Shown here: positions 1-6,298 of the stretch, piece after piece
Layout: each line of letters begins with the position of its first letter
Position numbering within the stretch: position 1 is the stretch's first letter
NCBI GenBank assembly: GCA_047971245.1
Contig: JBKDZN010000205.1
Location: 1-16,421 of the forward strand
Length of the DNA: 16,421 bases
Origin: CADEDH01 sp047971245
Lineage (GTDB): Bacteria > Actinomycetota > Acidimicrobiia > Acidimicrobiales > SZUA-35
Reading direction: 5' to 3'
Position numbers and translations under genes: made by a program
The notes under the pieces: model-generated
Database searches by the model: none
Told to the model about the DNA's origin: nothing
The model's input: the letters and a program-made list of their open reading frames with translations, nothing else

Positions 1-14
1 GTCCCCGCCTCCCG

Positions 15-593
15 GTGTCCGAGGTCCCTTCCTCAGGGTTCGGTTTCGACATCTACCAGCAGCTCCTCAAGGAGCGGATCGTCTTCCTGGGACGCCCGGT
101 CGACGACGAGATCGCCAACTCACTGTGTGCACAGATGCTGTACCTGGCCGGGCAGGACCCGGACCGGGAGATCTGGCTCTACATCAACTCCCCGGGCGGT
201 TCGGTCACCGCCGGTATGGCCATCTACGACACGATGCAGTTCGTGAAACCGGAGATCGCCACCGTCTGCCTCGGTCTGGGGGCCTCGATGGGCCAGTTCC
301 TGCTCACCGCGGGGGCCGCCGGCAAGCGCTACGCCCTGCCCCACGCCCGGATCCTGATGCACCAGCCCAGCGCCGGGGTCCAGGGTCAGGCCACCGACAT
401 CGCCATCCAGGCCGAGAACCTGATCCGGATCAAGCGGGAGATGGCGGAGCTGATCGCCCAGCATTCCGGCCAGACCTACGACCAGATCGTCGCCGACTCC
501 GACCGTGACCGCTGGTTCACCGCCGAGGAGGCCCGAGACTACGGCCTCCTCGATCACGTCATCACCCGCGCCGGGGAGCTCAGCGAATCCTGA
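15..593 (+). CDS. clpP: ATP-dependent Clp protease proteolytic subunit (ClpP1 type)
   Basis: Encodes the 192-residue serine peptidase subunit that forms the barrel of the cytoplasmic ClpP protease and degrades proteins unfolded by ClpX or ClpC. The catalytic triad is visible with family spacing: Ser91 in GLGASMGQ, His116 in MHQPSAG and Asp165 in DSDRDRW. The oligomer and substrate-groove segments INSPGGSVTAG and IAIQAENLIRIKREM are intact. From memory of the family, the ADSDRDRWFTAEEA stretch and LPHARILMHQP match mycobacterial ClpP1 more closely than ClpP2. The start is a GTG only 14 nt from the window edge. No ribosome binding site is visible there and the frame is open upstream, so the true start could lie outside. 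The gene is convergent with rpe, so no second clpP follows it; a partner could lie upstream. Confidence 0.95.
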   Translation: MSEVPSSGFGFDIYQQLLKERIVFLGRPVDDEIANSLCAQMLYLAGQDPDREIWLYINSPGGSVTAGMAIYDTMQFVKPEIATVCLGLGASMGQFLLTAGAAGKRYALPHARILMHQPSAGVQGQATDIAIQAENLIRIKREMAELIAQHSGQTYDQIVADSDRDRWFTAEEARDYGLLDHVITRAGELSES

Positions 594-618
594 CCGGCAA
601 GGTCCCGGCGGGGGAGGC

Positions 619-637
619 GGCCCGGGTTCCCCGGGTC
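619..637. terminator. GC-rich hairpin between convergent clpP and rpe
   Basis: The perfect inverted repeat CCCGGG-TTC-CCCGGG occupies 621-635 and can extend by a G-U and a G-C pair. It lies in the 73-bp gap between two convergent stop codons, so it could end transcription from both sides. There is no clear T tract, so an intrinsic terminator is inferred from position and stem only. Confidence 0.45.
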
Positions 638-666
638 TCGCCACCGTCCCGGCCGGGCCCCGCGGA

Positions 667-1437
667 TCAGATGCGTTCGGTCCAGGCCTGGACGGTGAGC
701 CGGCGCAGGTCGTCAACCGCGGCGCCCATCCCGCCCGGATGCTTGAACAGGGCCGACCCGGCGACCAGGACATTGGCCCCGGCGTCGGCGGCACCGGTGA
801 CCGTGCCGGCCGAGATCCCCCCGTCGACCTCGAGGTCGATCCAGTGGTCGGCCGTGTCGAGCAGGGCCCGGGCCCTCGCCACCTTGGGTTCCATGGTGGC
901 GATGTAGGCTTGGCCGCCGAACCCCGGGTTGACCGTCATGACCAGCAGCATGTCGAGCAGGTCGAGCACATTGGTCACCAGGTCGAGCGGGGTGTGGGGG
1001 TTGAGGGCCACCGCTGCCTCCGCCCCCAGGTCGTGAATCGCCGACAGGGTCCGGTGCAGGTGGACGCAGGTCTCAGCGTGCACGATGATCAGCTCGCAGC
1101 CGGCCTCGACGAAACGGGGCAGCAGGGCATCGGGTTCCTCGATCATCAGGTGCGCCTCGAACGGCACCGTCACCTCGTCACGCACCGAGGCGATCACATC
1201 GGGTCCGAAGGTGAGGTTGGGCACGAACCGACCGTCCATCACGTCGAACTGGATCCGGTCCACCCCGGCCTCGACCAGGCGCCGGCACTCCTCACCCAGC
1301 CGGGCGAAGTCGGCGGGCAGGACCGACGGCACGATCAGGATCGGGGGAACCCCCCGGCCGGGGCCGGTCGCCGACGCCGGTTCGGCTGCGGAGGTGGGGA
1401 CAGGTGATGACGGTGGGACGTCACGCTCGGAATCCAT
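667..1437 (-). CDS. rpe: Ribulose-phosphate 3-epimerase
   Basis: Interconverts ribulose 5-phosphate and xylulose 5-phosphate in the pentose phosphate pathway, as a cytoplasmic TIM-barrel metalloenzyme. In the 256-residue reading, the family blocks are PSVLPADFARL (37-47), FDVMDGRFVPNLTFGP (64-79), EAHLMIEEP (94-102), MTVNPGFGGQ (167-176) and EVDGGI (203-208). Asp65 and Asp205 are the expected catalytic and metal-binding acids, and His96 is present. The first metal-ligand His, usually two residues before Asp65, is Gln63 here. The ATG at 1437 gives an unusual Pro/Ser/Ala-rich extension of about 32 residues before the fold. The only near alternative is the GTG of the valine just before PSVL, which would remove it. 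Transcription diverges from the methyltransferase gene with only 9 bp between start codons. Confidence 0.93.
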   Translation of the reverse strand: MDSERDVPPSSPVPTSAAEPASATGPGRGVPPILIVPSVLPADFARLGEECRRLVEAGVDRIQFDVMDGRFVPNLTFGPDVIASVRDEVTVPFEAHLMIEEPDALLPRFVEAGCELIIVHAETCVHLHRTLSAIHDLGAEAAVALNPHTPLDLVTNVLDLLDMLLVMTVNPGFGGQAYIATMEPKVARARALLDTADHWIDLEVDGGISAGTVTGAADAGANVLVAGSALFKHPGGMGAAVDDLRRLTVQAWTERI

Positions 1438-1442
1438 AGTCT
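1415..1442 (+). promoter_or_regulatory. Putative leaderless promoter of the RNA methyltransferase gene
   Basis: A TAnnnT -10 box (TAGTCT, 1437-1442) precedes the tandem ATGs at 1447 and 1450. It predicts transcription starting at about 1449, next to the second ATG. A weak -35 (GGGACG, 1415-1420) lies 16 bp upstream. The -10 overlaps the last base of the divergent rpe start codon. The prediction rests on pattern only. Confidence 0.4.
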
Positions 1443-1446
1443 CGAC

Positions 1447-2655
1447 ATGATGCCAGTTTTCGAGCTCACCCCAGACCGTCCGGCCACCGGCGGCACCGCC
1501 ATCGGCCCCGGTCCCGACGGTCGGCTCGGGTTCGTGGAGGGAGCCCTTCCCGGGGAACGGGTGTCGGTCGAGGTGACCGCGGAGTATCCGACCCGGTTCG
1601 AGGCCCGCACGGTCGCGGTTTTGCAACCCTCGGCCGGCCGGGTCGCTCCGGCCTGTCCCGAGGTGGCGCGGGGCTGCGGGGGCTGTGACTGGCAGTTCGC
1701 CCGTCCGGAGTTCCAGGCCGAACTGCGGCGGGCGGTGGTCACCGACTGCCTGCGGCGGCTCGGCGGCCAATCGGTGGGACCCGACGGGGCCGTCACCGTG
1801 GAGGCCGGGCCCACCCTCGATCCTTGGGGCTACCGGACCACCCTCCGGGCGGCCGTCGTGGACGGGCGAGCCGGATTCCGGGCCCACCGCTCCCACCGGG
1901 TCGTCGTCCCGGACCGCTGCCTGATCGCTCACCCCCGGGCCGAGGAGCTCCTCGTCGACGGGCGTTTCGGTGACGCCCAGGAGGTCACGATCCGGGTCGG
2001 CACGGCCACCGGCGAGCGGATGGTGGTGGCCACACCGACGGCGGCGCGGGTTCGGGTTCCCGCCGGGGTCGTGGTGGTGGGCACCGATGAGCTCGCGGCC
2101 GGACGCACCGCCCATCTCCATGAGGACGTGGCCGGGCAGCGCCTCCGGATCTCGGCCGGATCGTTCTTCCAATGCCGGCCCGACGGAGCCGCCGCCCTGG
2201 TGGCCACGGTGGGCCGGGCCCTCGACGCCGCCGGTGTCGACCCGGGCGGGGTGCTCGTCGACGCCTACGGTGGCGTGGGCCTGTTCGGGGCCACCCTGGG
2301 CCGGGATCGGCCCGTCGTCGGGGTGGAGTCCAACCGAGCCGCGGTGGCCGACGCCGGGGTCAACTACGGGCCCGATCATCGGGTGGTGCGGAGCCGGGTG
2401 GAGCGTTGGCGGGCCGACCCGGCCGCAGTGGTGATCGCCGATCCGGCCCGCTCGGGGCTCGGCAAGGGTGGGGTGGCCGCCCTGGTCGCCACGGGCGCCG
2501 CCCAGCTGGTGCTGGTGAGCTGCGACCCGGCGTCGCTGGCCCGCGATGCCCGCCTGTTGGGCGGACAGGGGTTCCGGCTGGTGTCGGTGACCACGGTCGA
2601 CCTGTTCTCCCAGACCTCCCACATCGAAACGGTGAGCAGCTTCGTCCGGGCCTGA
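1447..2655 (+). CDS. TrmA/RumA-family RNA (uracil-5-)-methyltransferase
   Basis: A 402-residue SAM-dependent enzyme expected to methylate C5 of a uridine in rRNA or tRNA. The domains run in order: an N-terminal TRAM-like beta-barrel (about 5-60); a cysteine cluster with Cys70, Cys77, Cys80 and Cys158, as in the iron-sulfur site of RumA; then the Rossmann methyltransferase domain. That domain carries the SAM loop VDAYGGVGLFG (271-281), ADPARSGL (331-338), the catalytic nucleophile Cys359 in VSCDP, and the general base Glu394 in SHIETV. GSFFQ (238-242) is the substrate-contacting motif. Family membership is secure, but the target base cannot be read from sequence, so no symbol is given. The start is one of two tandem ATGs (1447 or 1450); the -10 position favours the second. 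The 3' end converges on the lipoprotein gene with 27 bp between them. Confidence 0.9.
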   Translation: MMPVFELTPDRPATGGTAIGPGPDGRLGFVEGALPGERVSVEVTAEYPTRFEARTVAVLQPSAGRVAPACPEVARGCGGCDWQFARPEFQAELRRAVVTDCLRRLGGQSVGPDGAVTVEAGPTLDPWGYRTTLRAAVVDGRAGFRAHRSHRVVVPDRCLIAHPRAEELLVDGRFGDAQEVTIRVGTATGERMVVATPTAARVRVPAGVVVVGTDELAAGRTAHLHEDVAGQRLRISAGSFFQCRPDGAAALVATVGRALDAAGVDPGGVLVDAYGGVGLFGATLGRDRPVVGVESNRAAVADAGVNYGPDHRVVRSRVERWRADPAAVVIADPARSGLGKGGVAALVATGAAQLVLVSCDPASLARDARLLGGQGFRLVSVTTVDLFSQTSHIETVSSFVRA

Positions 2656-2682
2656 TGGCCGGGGCGCCGGGCCCGGTGAGGC

Positions 2683-3810
2683 TCAGCCCGGGGCGGTCAG
2701 GTTCAGCCGGGGCGACTCCCCCTCACCGACGGTCACGAACCCGGGGCCGGCGCCGTCCATGAACGCCACCGCCTCCCCCTGGTTCTCGACGGCGGTCGGG
2801 GCCTCACAGGCCGGACCGGCCAGGGCGTCGGCCACCGACGCCCCGGCGGTGCGGGGGAACAGCCAAACGGTCCGGTAGGTCCGCACCGCGAGGCGGGAGC
2901 CGTCCGCGCTGATGTCGGCCCCGGTGGCCACCCCCGGCGCCCCCAACTCGGCGACCCGCCCCTCGGTGGGACCCGGCGCGGTGGTCGCCGCGTCTAGCTC
3001 GTCGAGGGGGACCGTCCCGGCCCGGCGGAGTTCCACCGGCTCGGTCGGGGTGGTCCCGGCCGCCGGCAGGTCGGCCACGTACACCGGGGCCGGGCTCGCC
3101 CCCAGGAGCCGGCCGGAGTCGCCGTCGCCCAGGCCGACGATCTTCGGGATGATCACCACCTGGTGCGTCACCGGGTCGACCAACAGGGCCTCGGCGTCGT
3201 GGGGTCCATCGGGGTAGCGGAACCGTAGGGTCTCGGCCGGGCCGGTCCCGGTGTCGTCCGGCGACGGTTCGGGCACCCGGTGCACCGCGATCGTGGATCG
3301 GGTGCCGCCGTTGTCGCCGATGTCGGCCAGGTACACCATCCCGTCCACCACGGCGAGATCCTCGATGTCGACGGGGTCGACCCCGTCGACGTCGACCACA
3401 CCGGCCACCGTGCCGTCACCGTCCTCGGCGATCAGCTCGGTGGCGGAACCGGAGTCGTTGACCAGCCAGACCGCCCCGGGTCGGCCCGTGACCGCACCCG
3501 CCCCCGAGACCTCCCGGGCGGGCGGGCCGACCGGACCGGGAGAGGTCACCACCAGATCGGCGCAGAGATCCGGACCGGCCGGGGCGGCGCCGACCGGTCC
3601 GGCCCCGGGGGCTTCGGCCGGACCCGGGGACGTGGCCGGAGGGGCCGCGGGAGTGACGTCCGGGACGTCTTCCGAGACGTCCGCGCCGTCGCCCCCGGGG
3701 GCCGGTCCGATGGCCGCGCACCCGGCCAGGGCCAGCAGGATCAGGATCGCCATCACCGGGGCGAACCGGCGTCGGGTCCGTCGCCGTGGGCGGTCGACGA
3801 TGCGGTCCAC
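2683..3810 (-). CDS. Secreted lipoprotein, beta-propeller-like, function unknown
   Basis: A 375-residue predicted lipoprotein. An arginine-rich n-region is followed by a hydrophobic stretch (about 17-29) and the lipobox LAGC, with Cys31 as the lipidated residue. A low-complexity Pro/Gly/Ala linker follows. The body has repeated beta-strand-rich blocks of a kind I associate with uncharacterised actinobacterial propeller proteins: AVWLVNDSG, VDIEDLAVVDG, VYLADIGDN, RFRYPDGPHDAEALLVDP, GADISADGSRLAVRTY and GEAVAF. The acidic IED and DIGDN elements could bind metal, which is inference. The GTG start at 3810 is supported by GGGAGGTGG about 8 to 16 nt upstream. A possible -10, TACGCT (3887-3882), lies further up. 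It diverges from the membrane-protein/kinase operon, so a shared extracytoplasmic role is possible but unproven. Confidence 0.82.
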   Translation of the reverse strand: MDRIVDRPRRRTRRRFAPVMAILILLALAGCAAIGPAPGGDGADVSEDVPDVTPAAPPATSPGPAEAPGAGPVGAAPAGPDLCADLVVTSPGPVGPPAREVSGAGAVTGRPGAVWLVNDSGSATELIAEDGDGTVAGVVDVDGVDPVDIEDLAVVDGMVYLADIGDNGGTRSTIAVHRVPEPSPDDTGTGPAETLRFRYPDGPHDAEALLVDPVTHQVVIIPKIVGLGDGDSGRLLGASPAPVYVADLPAAGTTPTEPVELRRAGTVPLDELDAATTAPGPTEGRVAELGAPGVATGADISADGSRLAVRTYRTVWLFPRTAGASVADALAGPACEAPTAVENQGEAVAFMDGAGPGFVTVGEGESPRLNLTAPG

Positions 3811-3921
3811 AGTGCCAACCCACCTCCCTGCGCCCCGGGATCGTTGCCCGGTCGGGCGGACGGGCGGAGCACCGATGGTCGAGCGTATCCAGCCCGGGGC
3901 GGGGGTGGTGACCGGGCGCTC

Positions 3922-3950
3922 TTGGGTCCGGACCGGTTCGCGGGTAAAAA
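3922..3950 (+). promoter_or_regulatory. Putative promoter of the membrane-protein/kinase operon
   Basis: TTGGGT (3922-3927) and TAAAAA (3945-3950) are separated by exactly 17 bp, the ideal sigma-70-type spacing. This is the most A-rich spot in the gap. Initiation would be expected near 3957, giving a leader of about 140 nt if the ATG at 4100 is used. The same A run continues into AAAAAGGAG, which could instead serve as a ribosome binding site for a short frame at 3960. Confidence 0.4.
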
Positions 3951-3959
3951 GGAGATGGC

Positions 3960-4013
3960 GTGGACCGTTGTCAGGTCAGCCGGCGGGGCTGGCAGAGGGG
4001 AAACTCCTGTTGA
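3960..4013 (+). other. Possible 17-residue leader peptide frame
   Basis: A GTG-initiated frame reads MDRCQVSRRGWQRGNSC and ends in TGA at 4011-4013. AAGGAG (3949-3954) lies 5 nt upstream of the GTG. Its stop overlaps a TTG (4010-4012) that is in frame with the downstream membrane protein and has AGAGGGG 9 nt upstream, so translational coupling is conceivable. It is too short to judge by coding statistics and may be chance. Confidence 0.2.
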
Positions 4014-4099
4014 TACGACGAAACCGGCCATCAGCGGGCGACCCGACGCCCCCGAACGGATCGACCCCGTCGAACGGGGCCACGGTGCGGCGGATCCGG

Positions 4100-6298
4100 A
4101 TGTCGGCGGATCAGGATCCTGAGCCCGGTTCCCCGCGCCGGGCCGCCCAGAACGGGCCGCGCCCGGGCGACACGCCAACCCATCCGGGTGCCCCCGGCGC
4201 CCCGGCGTCGGGCCGGCAGCCCCCGCCACCCGGTGCCCCGTCGAGCCCACCGAGCCGGGGATCGGGTCCCCGACCGGCCGGCGATCCGCCTGCGGCCGGA
4301 CCCGGCCCCGCAGCGGGCAACGGGGTGTTCGACCGTGCCCCTTACCTCTCGAGTGGTCTGAGCGACGACCCGTCGCAGCCGTTCCTGAGCGAAGGCCCGC
4401 CGACCAGCGCCTCACCGGCGCGGGGTTGGTCGGCCGGCCCCGCCCGCCAGGCTCCGCCGAGCGGTCAGGACGTTCGCCGGGCCGCGCCGGGCCGTCAGAA
4501 CCGGCCCCAACGCTCATCCGCGGCCCCGGCCGAGGGTTCCGCGTCGTTCCACTTCCCCAATGGTCAGCCGCCGCGGGAGGCACCCGGCGGCATGCCCCGG
4601 GCCACTCCGGATGCCCCGGGCGACCTCGGCCGCCGGTTCAAGGTGCCACGCCCGCCCGACACCGACGATGCCCCCCTCGGGGGTAACGGTCGCGGCCCCG
4701 CACCGATGGTGGGCGGCCCCGACGCGCGCCCACCACAGAGTGGCCACGGTCCCGGGTTCGCCGTCGACCGGCGGGCGTTGGACGATCTGGCGCCGACCGG
4801 GAACCCCGATTCCCCCGCCCGCCGTCCCGCCGGGTCGCCGGCGGCGACCTCACCCTGGTCCGCCGATTCCCTCCGGTCGGACGGGGACGGCCCGGGCCGC
4901 CCCACCGGTCCTGCGGCCCGGCCCGGGGGCGCTCCCCCGAATCCGGGTTCGAACCCGGGGTCGGGCTGGTCCCGGCTGGCCGACCCGTCGGGGACGGTCG
5001 AGGACGGTCCGGGCGGTTCCGGCGTCGCCGGGCGGCCCCCGGCCTCCGGCCCCCGCTCCGCCGGGCCCGCCCCGGCTCCGCCCCAGACGTCCCGCCAGGC
5101 CCGAGGGGCCCGGTCGGCCGCCGCACCGGTTCCGGGTTCACCGGCCGGACGGATGACCTCCGGCCAGTTCCCCACCCACCAGCGTCCGCCCAGTGGTGTG
5201 CCGCCGGTATCGACCCCTGCCGGATCGCCGCCGGGGCCCGGATGGCCGCGGCGTCAGGACGACGACGGTTCGCCCCGGCCCGCAGCGGCAGCGGCCGCAG
5301 CAGCGGCCGCCGCCGCGGCGACTCGTGGTGACCCGCGGAGCCGGCCTTCCGCCCGCCAGTTCGATGATGTCGGACCCTATGAAGGTCCGGACGACACGGT
5401 CCTCGACACGGCCATGGCGGCCAGCCTGGCCGCCCGGACCGAGCCCCTGGAGCCGGCGGCCAACCGGCCTCGGCGGTCGTCGAGCTCGGCCCGGCGCCGG
5501 GCCGCGGCCGGTCCGGCCGGATCCCGGTCGACCCGGCGGAAACCGAAGGATCCGCCCAAGTGGGCGATCGTGCTCGGGATCGTCGGCGTCCTGCTGCTTG
5601 GTGTGGGGGCCGCCTACCTGGTGCAACAGCTCGGTGAGGACGACACCGAATCCGCCGATCAGGCCCCGGTCAGCACCAGCAGCACCGTGGCCACCGGTGC
5701 CGCGGCCGACGGCTCGGCGTCCACCACCTCGGCCGCCCCGACCACACTGGTGGAGCCCTCGGTACGGTTCGACGACGCGGCCCTGGGCCCCATCGTCACC
5801 GGTACCGAATACCAGATCGGGATCGAGGACGGTCCGAGCGGGGCGACCTACCAGCTGTTCGTCGACGACGAACCAGTCGGTGAACCGTCGGACACCCTGC
5901 CCCCCGTGACCTTCGAGAACGGGCTCCACAAGCTCCAGGTGGAGATCAGTGACCCGTCCGGGCCCGTAGCCAGTCCCGTCCCGGTGCTCGTCTACGCGGC
6001 CGGCCCGGCCCCGACGGCGCCGGAGTGGCGGGCGAATCTCTCCTCGGTGAGCATCGAGCACGAGGGCTGGACCGAGGCGGTCACCCAATACCAGGGCTTC
6101 GTCGCCGCCGGCCACACCGACGTGCAGATGATGCCGAGCGATTGGCTGCCCAGCCTGCCCGCCGGCTATTGGAACATCTTCGTGGGCGGGTTCTCGAGTC
6201 GGGACCGGGCCCTGGCCTACTGCAACGAGAAGGGTCTCGCCGTGCCGGATCAGTGCTTCGCGGTCCGTGTGGAGCCCGGCGACGGGGCTGATGGTTGA
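4100..6298 (+). CDS. Proline-rich single-pass membrane protein with Ig-like and SPOR-like ectodomain
   Basis: A 732-residue protein with no enzyme domain. Residues 1 to about 480 are low-complexity Pro/Gly/Ala/Ser/Arg sequence, predicted disordered, with a run of about 13 alanines (about 395-407). A strongly basic, serine-rich stretch (RRSSSSARRR, then RRKPKDPPK) precedes one transmembrane helix at about 488-511, which implies a cytoplasmic N-terminus. Outside lie a Ser/Thr-rich linker, an Ig-like stretch (about 554-636) and a SPOR-like C-terminal domain (about 642-728) with Cys708 and Cys719. The whole outer part is homologous to that of the next gene's kinase. Its stop overlaps the kinase ATG by 8 bp. 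The start is uncertain: ATG 4100 has no good SD, and in-frame GTG 4085, TTG 4010 or ATG 3875 are alternatives. Inference: it partners, or is phosphorylated by, the kinase. Confidence 0.8.
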   Translation: MSADQDPEPGSPRRAAQNGPRPGDTPTHPGAPGAPASGRQPPPPGAPSSPPSRGSGPRPAGDPPAAGPGPAAGNGVFDRAPYLSSGLSDDPSQPFLSEGPPTSASPARGWSAGPARQAPPSGQDVRRAAPGRQNRPQRSSAAPAEGSASFHFPNGQPPREAPGGMPRATPDAPGDLGRRFKVPRPPDTDDAPLGGNGRGPAPMVGGPDARPPQSGHGPGFAVDRRALDDLAPTGNPDSPARRPAGSPAATSPWSADSLRSDGDGPGRPTGPAARPGGAPPNPGSNPGSGWSRLADPSGTVEDGPGGSGVAGRPPASGPRSAGPAPAPPQTSRQARGARSAAAPVPGSPAGRMTSGQFPTHQRPPSGVPPVSTPAGSPPGPGWPRRQDDDGSPRPAAAAAAAAAAAAATRGDPRSRPSARQFDDVGPYEGPDDTVLDTAMAASLAARTEPLEPAANRPRRSSSSARRRAAAGPAGSRSTRRKPKDPPKWAIVLGIVGVLLLGVGAAYLVQQLGEDDTESADQAPVSTSSTVATGAAADGSASTTSAAPTTLVEPSVRFDDAALGPIVTGTEYQIGIEDGPSGATYQLFVDDEPVGEPSDTLPPVTFENGLHKLQVEISDPSGPVASPVPVLVYAAGPAPTAPEWRANLSSVSIEHEGWTEAVTQYQGFVAAGHTDVQMMPSDWLPSLPAGYWNIFVGGFSSRDRALAYCNEKGLAVPDQCFAVRVEPGDGADG

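Larger units (their letters stand above)
3811..4099. other. Divergent intergenic region upstream of the kinase operon
   Basis: This 289-bp gap holds the SD and possible -10 of the lipoprotein gene on the minus strand. On the plus strand it holds a promoter candidate at 3922-3950, a 17-codon peptide frame and a CCCCGT-CGA-ACGGGG hairpin (4065-4079). The frame of the membrane protein stays open through the right half, and its codons are GC3-rich from about 4037, so part of this region may be coding. Confidence 0.5.

Noticed and set aside
505..1407. Plus-strand open frame of about 300 codons across rpe
   Set aside because: The composition is typical of antisense GC-rich sequence, and rpe on the opposite strand has all its catalytic motifs.
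1438..2622. Long minus-strand open frame continuing upstream of rpe
   Set aside because: It is antisense to the methyltransferase, whose motifs are unambiguous, and its Gly/Arg/His-rich translation has no family signature. It is a GC-rich shadow frame.
2667..2676. CCGGGCCCGG palindrome between the methyltransferase and lipoprotein genes as a terminator
   Set aside because: It has no loop and no T tract, and such 10-base palindromes are frequent at this GC content; not supported enough to list.
3251..3874. Extension of the membrane-protein frame far upstream, antisense to the lipoprotein
   Set aside because: The lipoprotein on the other strand has an SD, signal peptide and lipobox. The open frame arises from GC bias, so the membrane protein cannot reasonably start there.
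4943..4958. CCGGGTTCGAACCCGG, which looks like a tRNA T-arm
   Set aside because: It lies inside the proline-rich coding frame. No acceptor, D-arm or anticodon arm can be built around it, and no CCA end follows. It is a 16-base palindrome of GC-rich codons.
5282..5320. Trinucleotide GCN run as a microsatellite repeat
   Set aside because: The codons are mixed (GCA, GCG, GCC), so this is a poly-alanine protein tract and not a pure nucleotide repeat. It is described with the protein.
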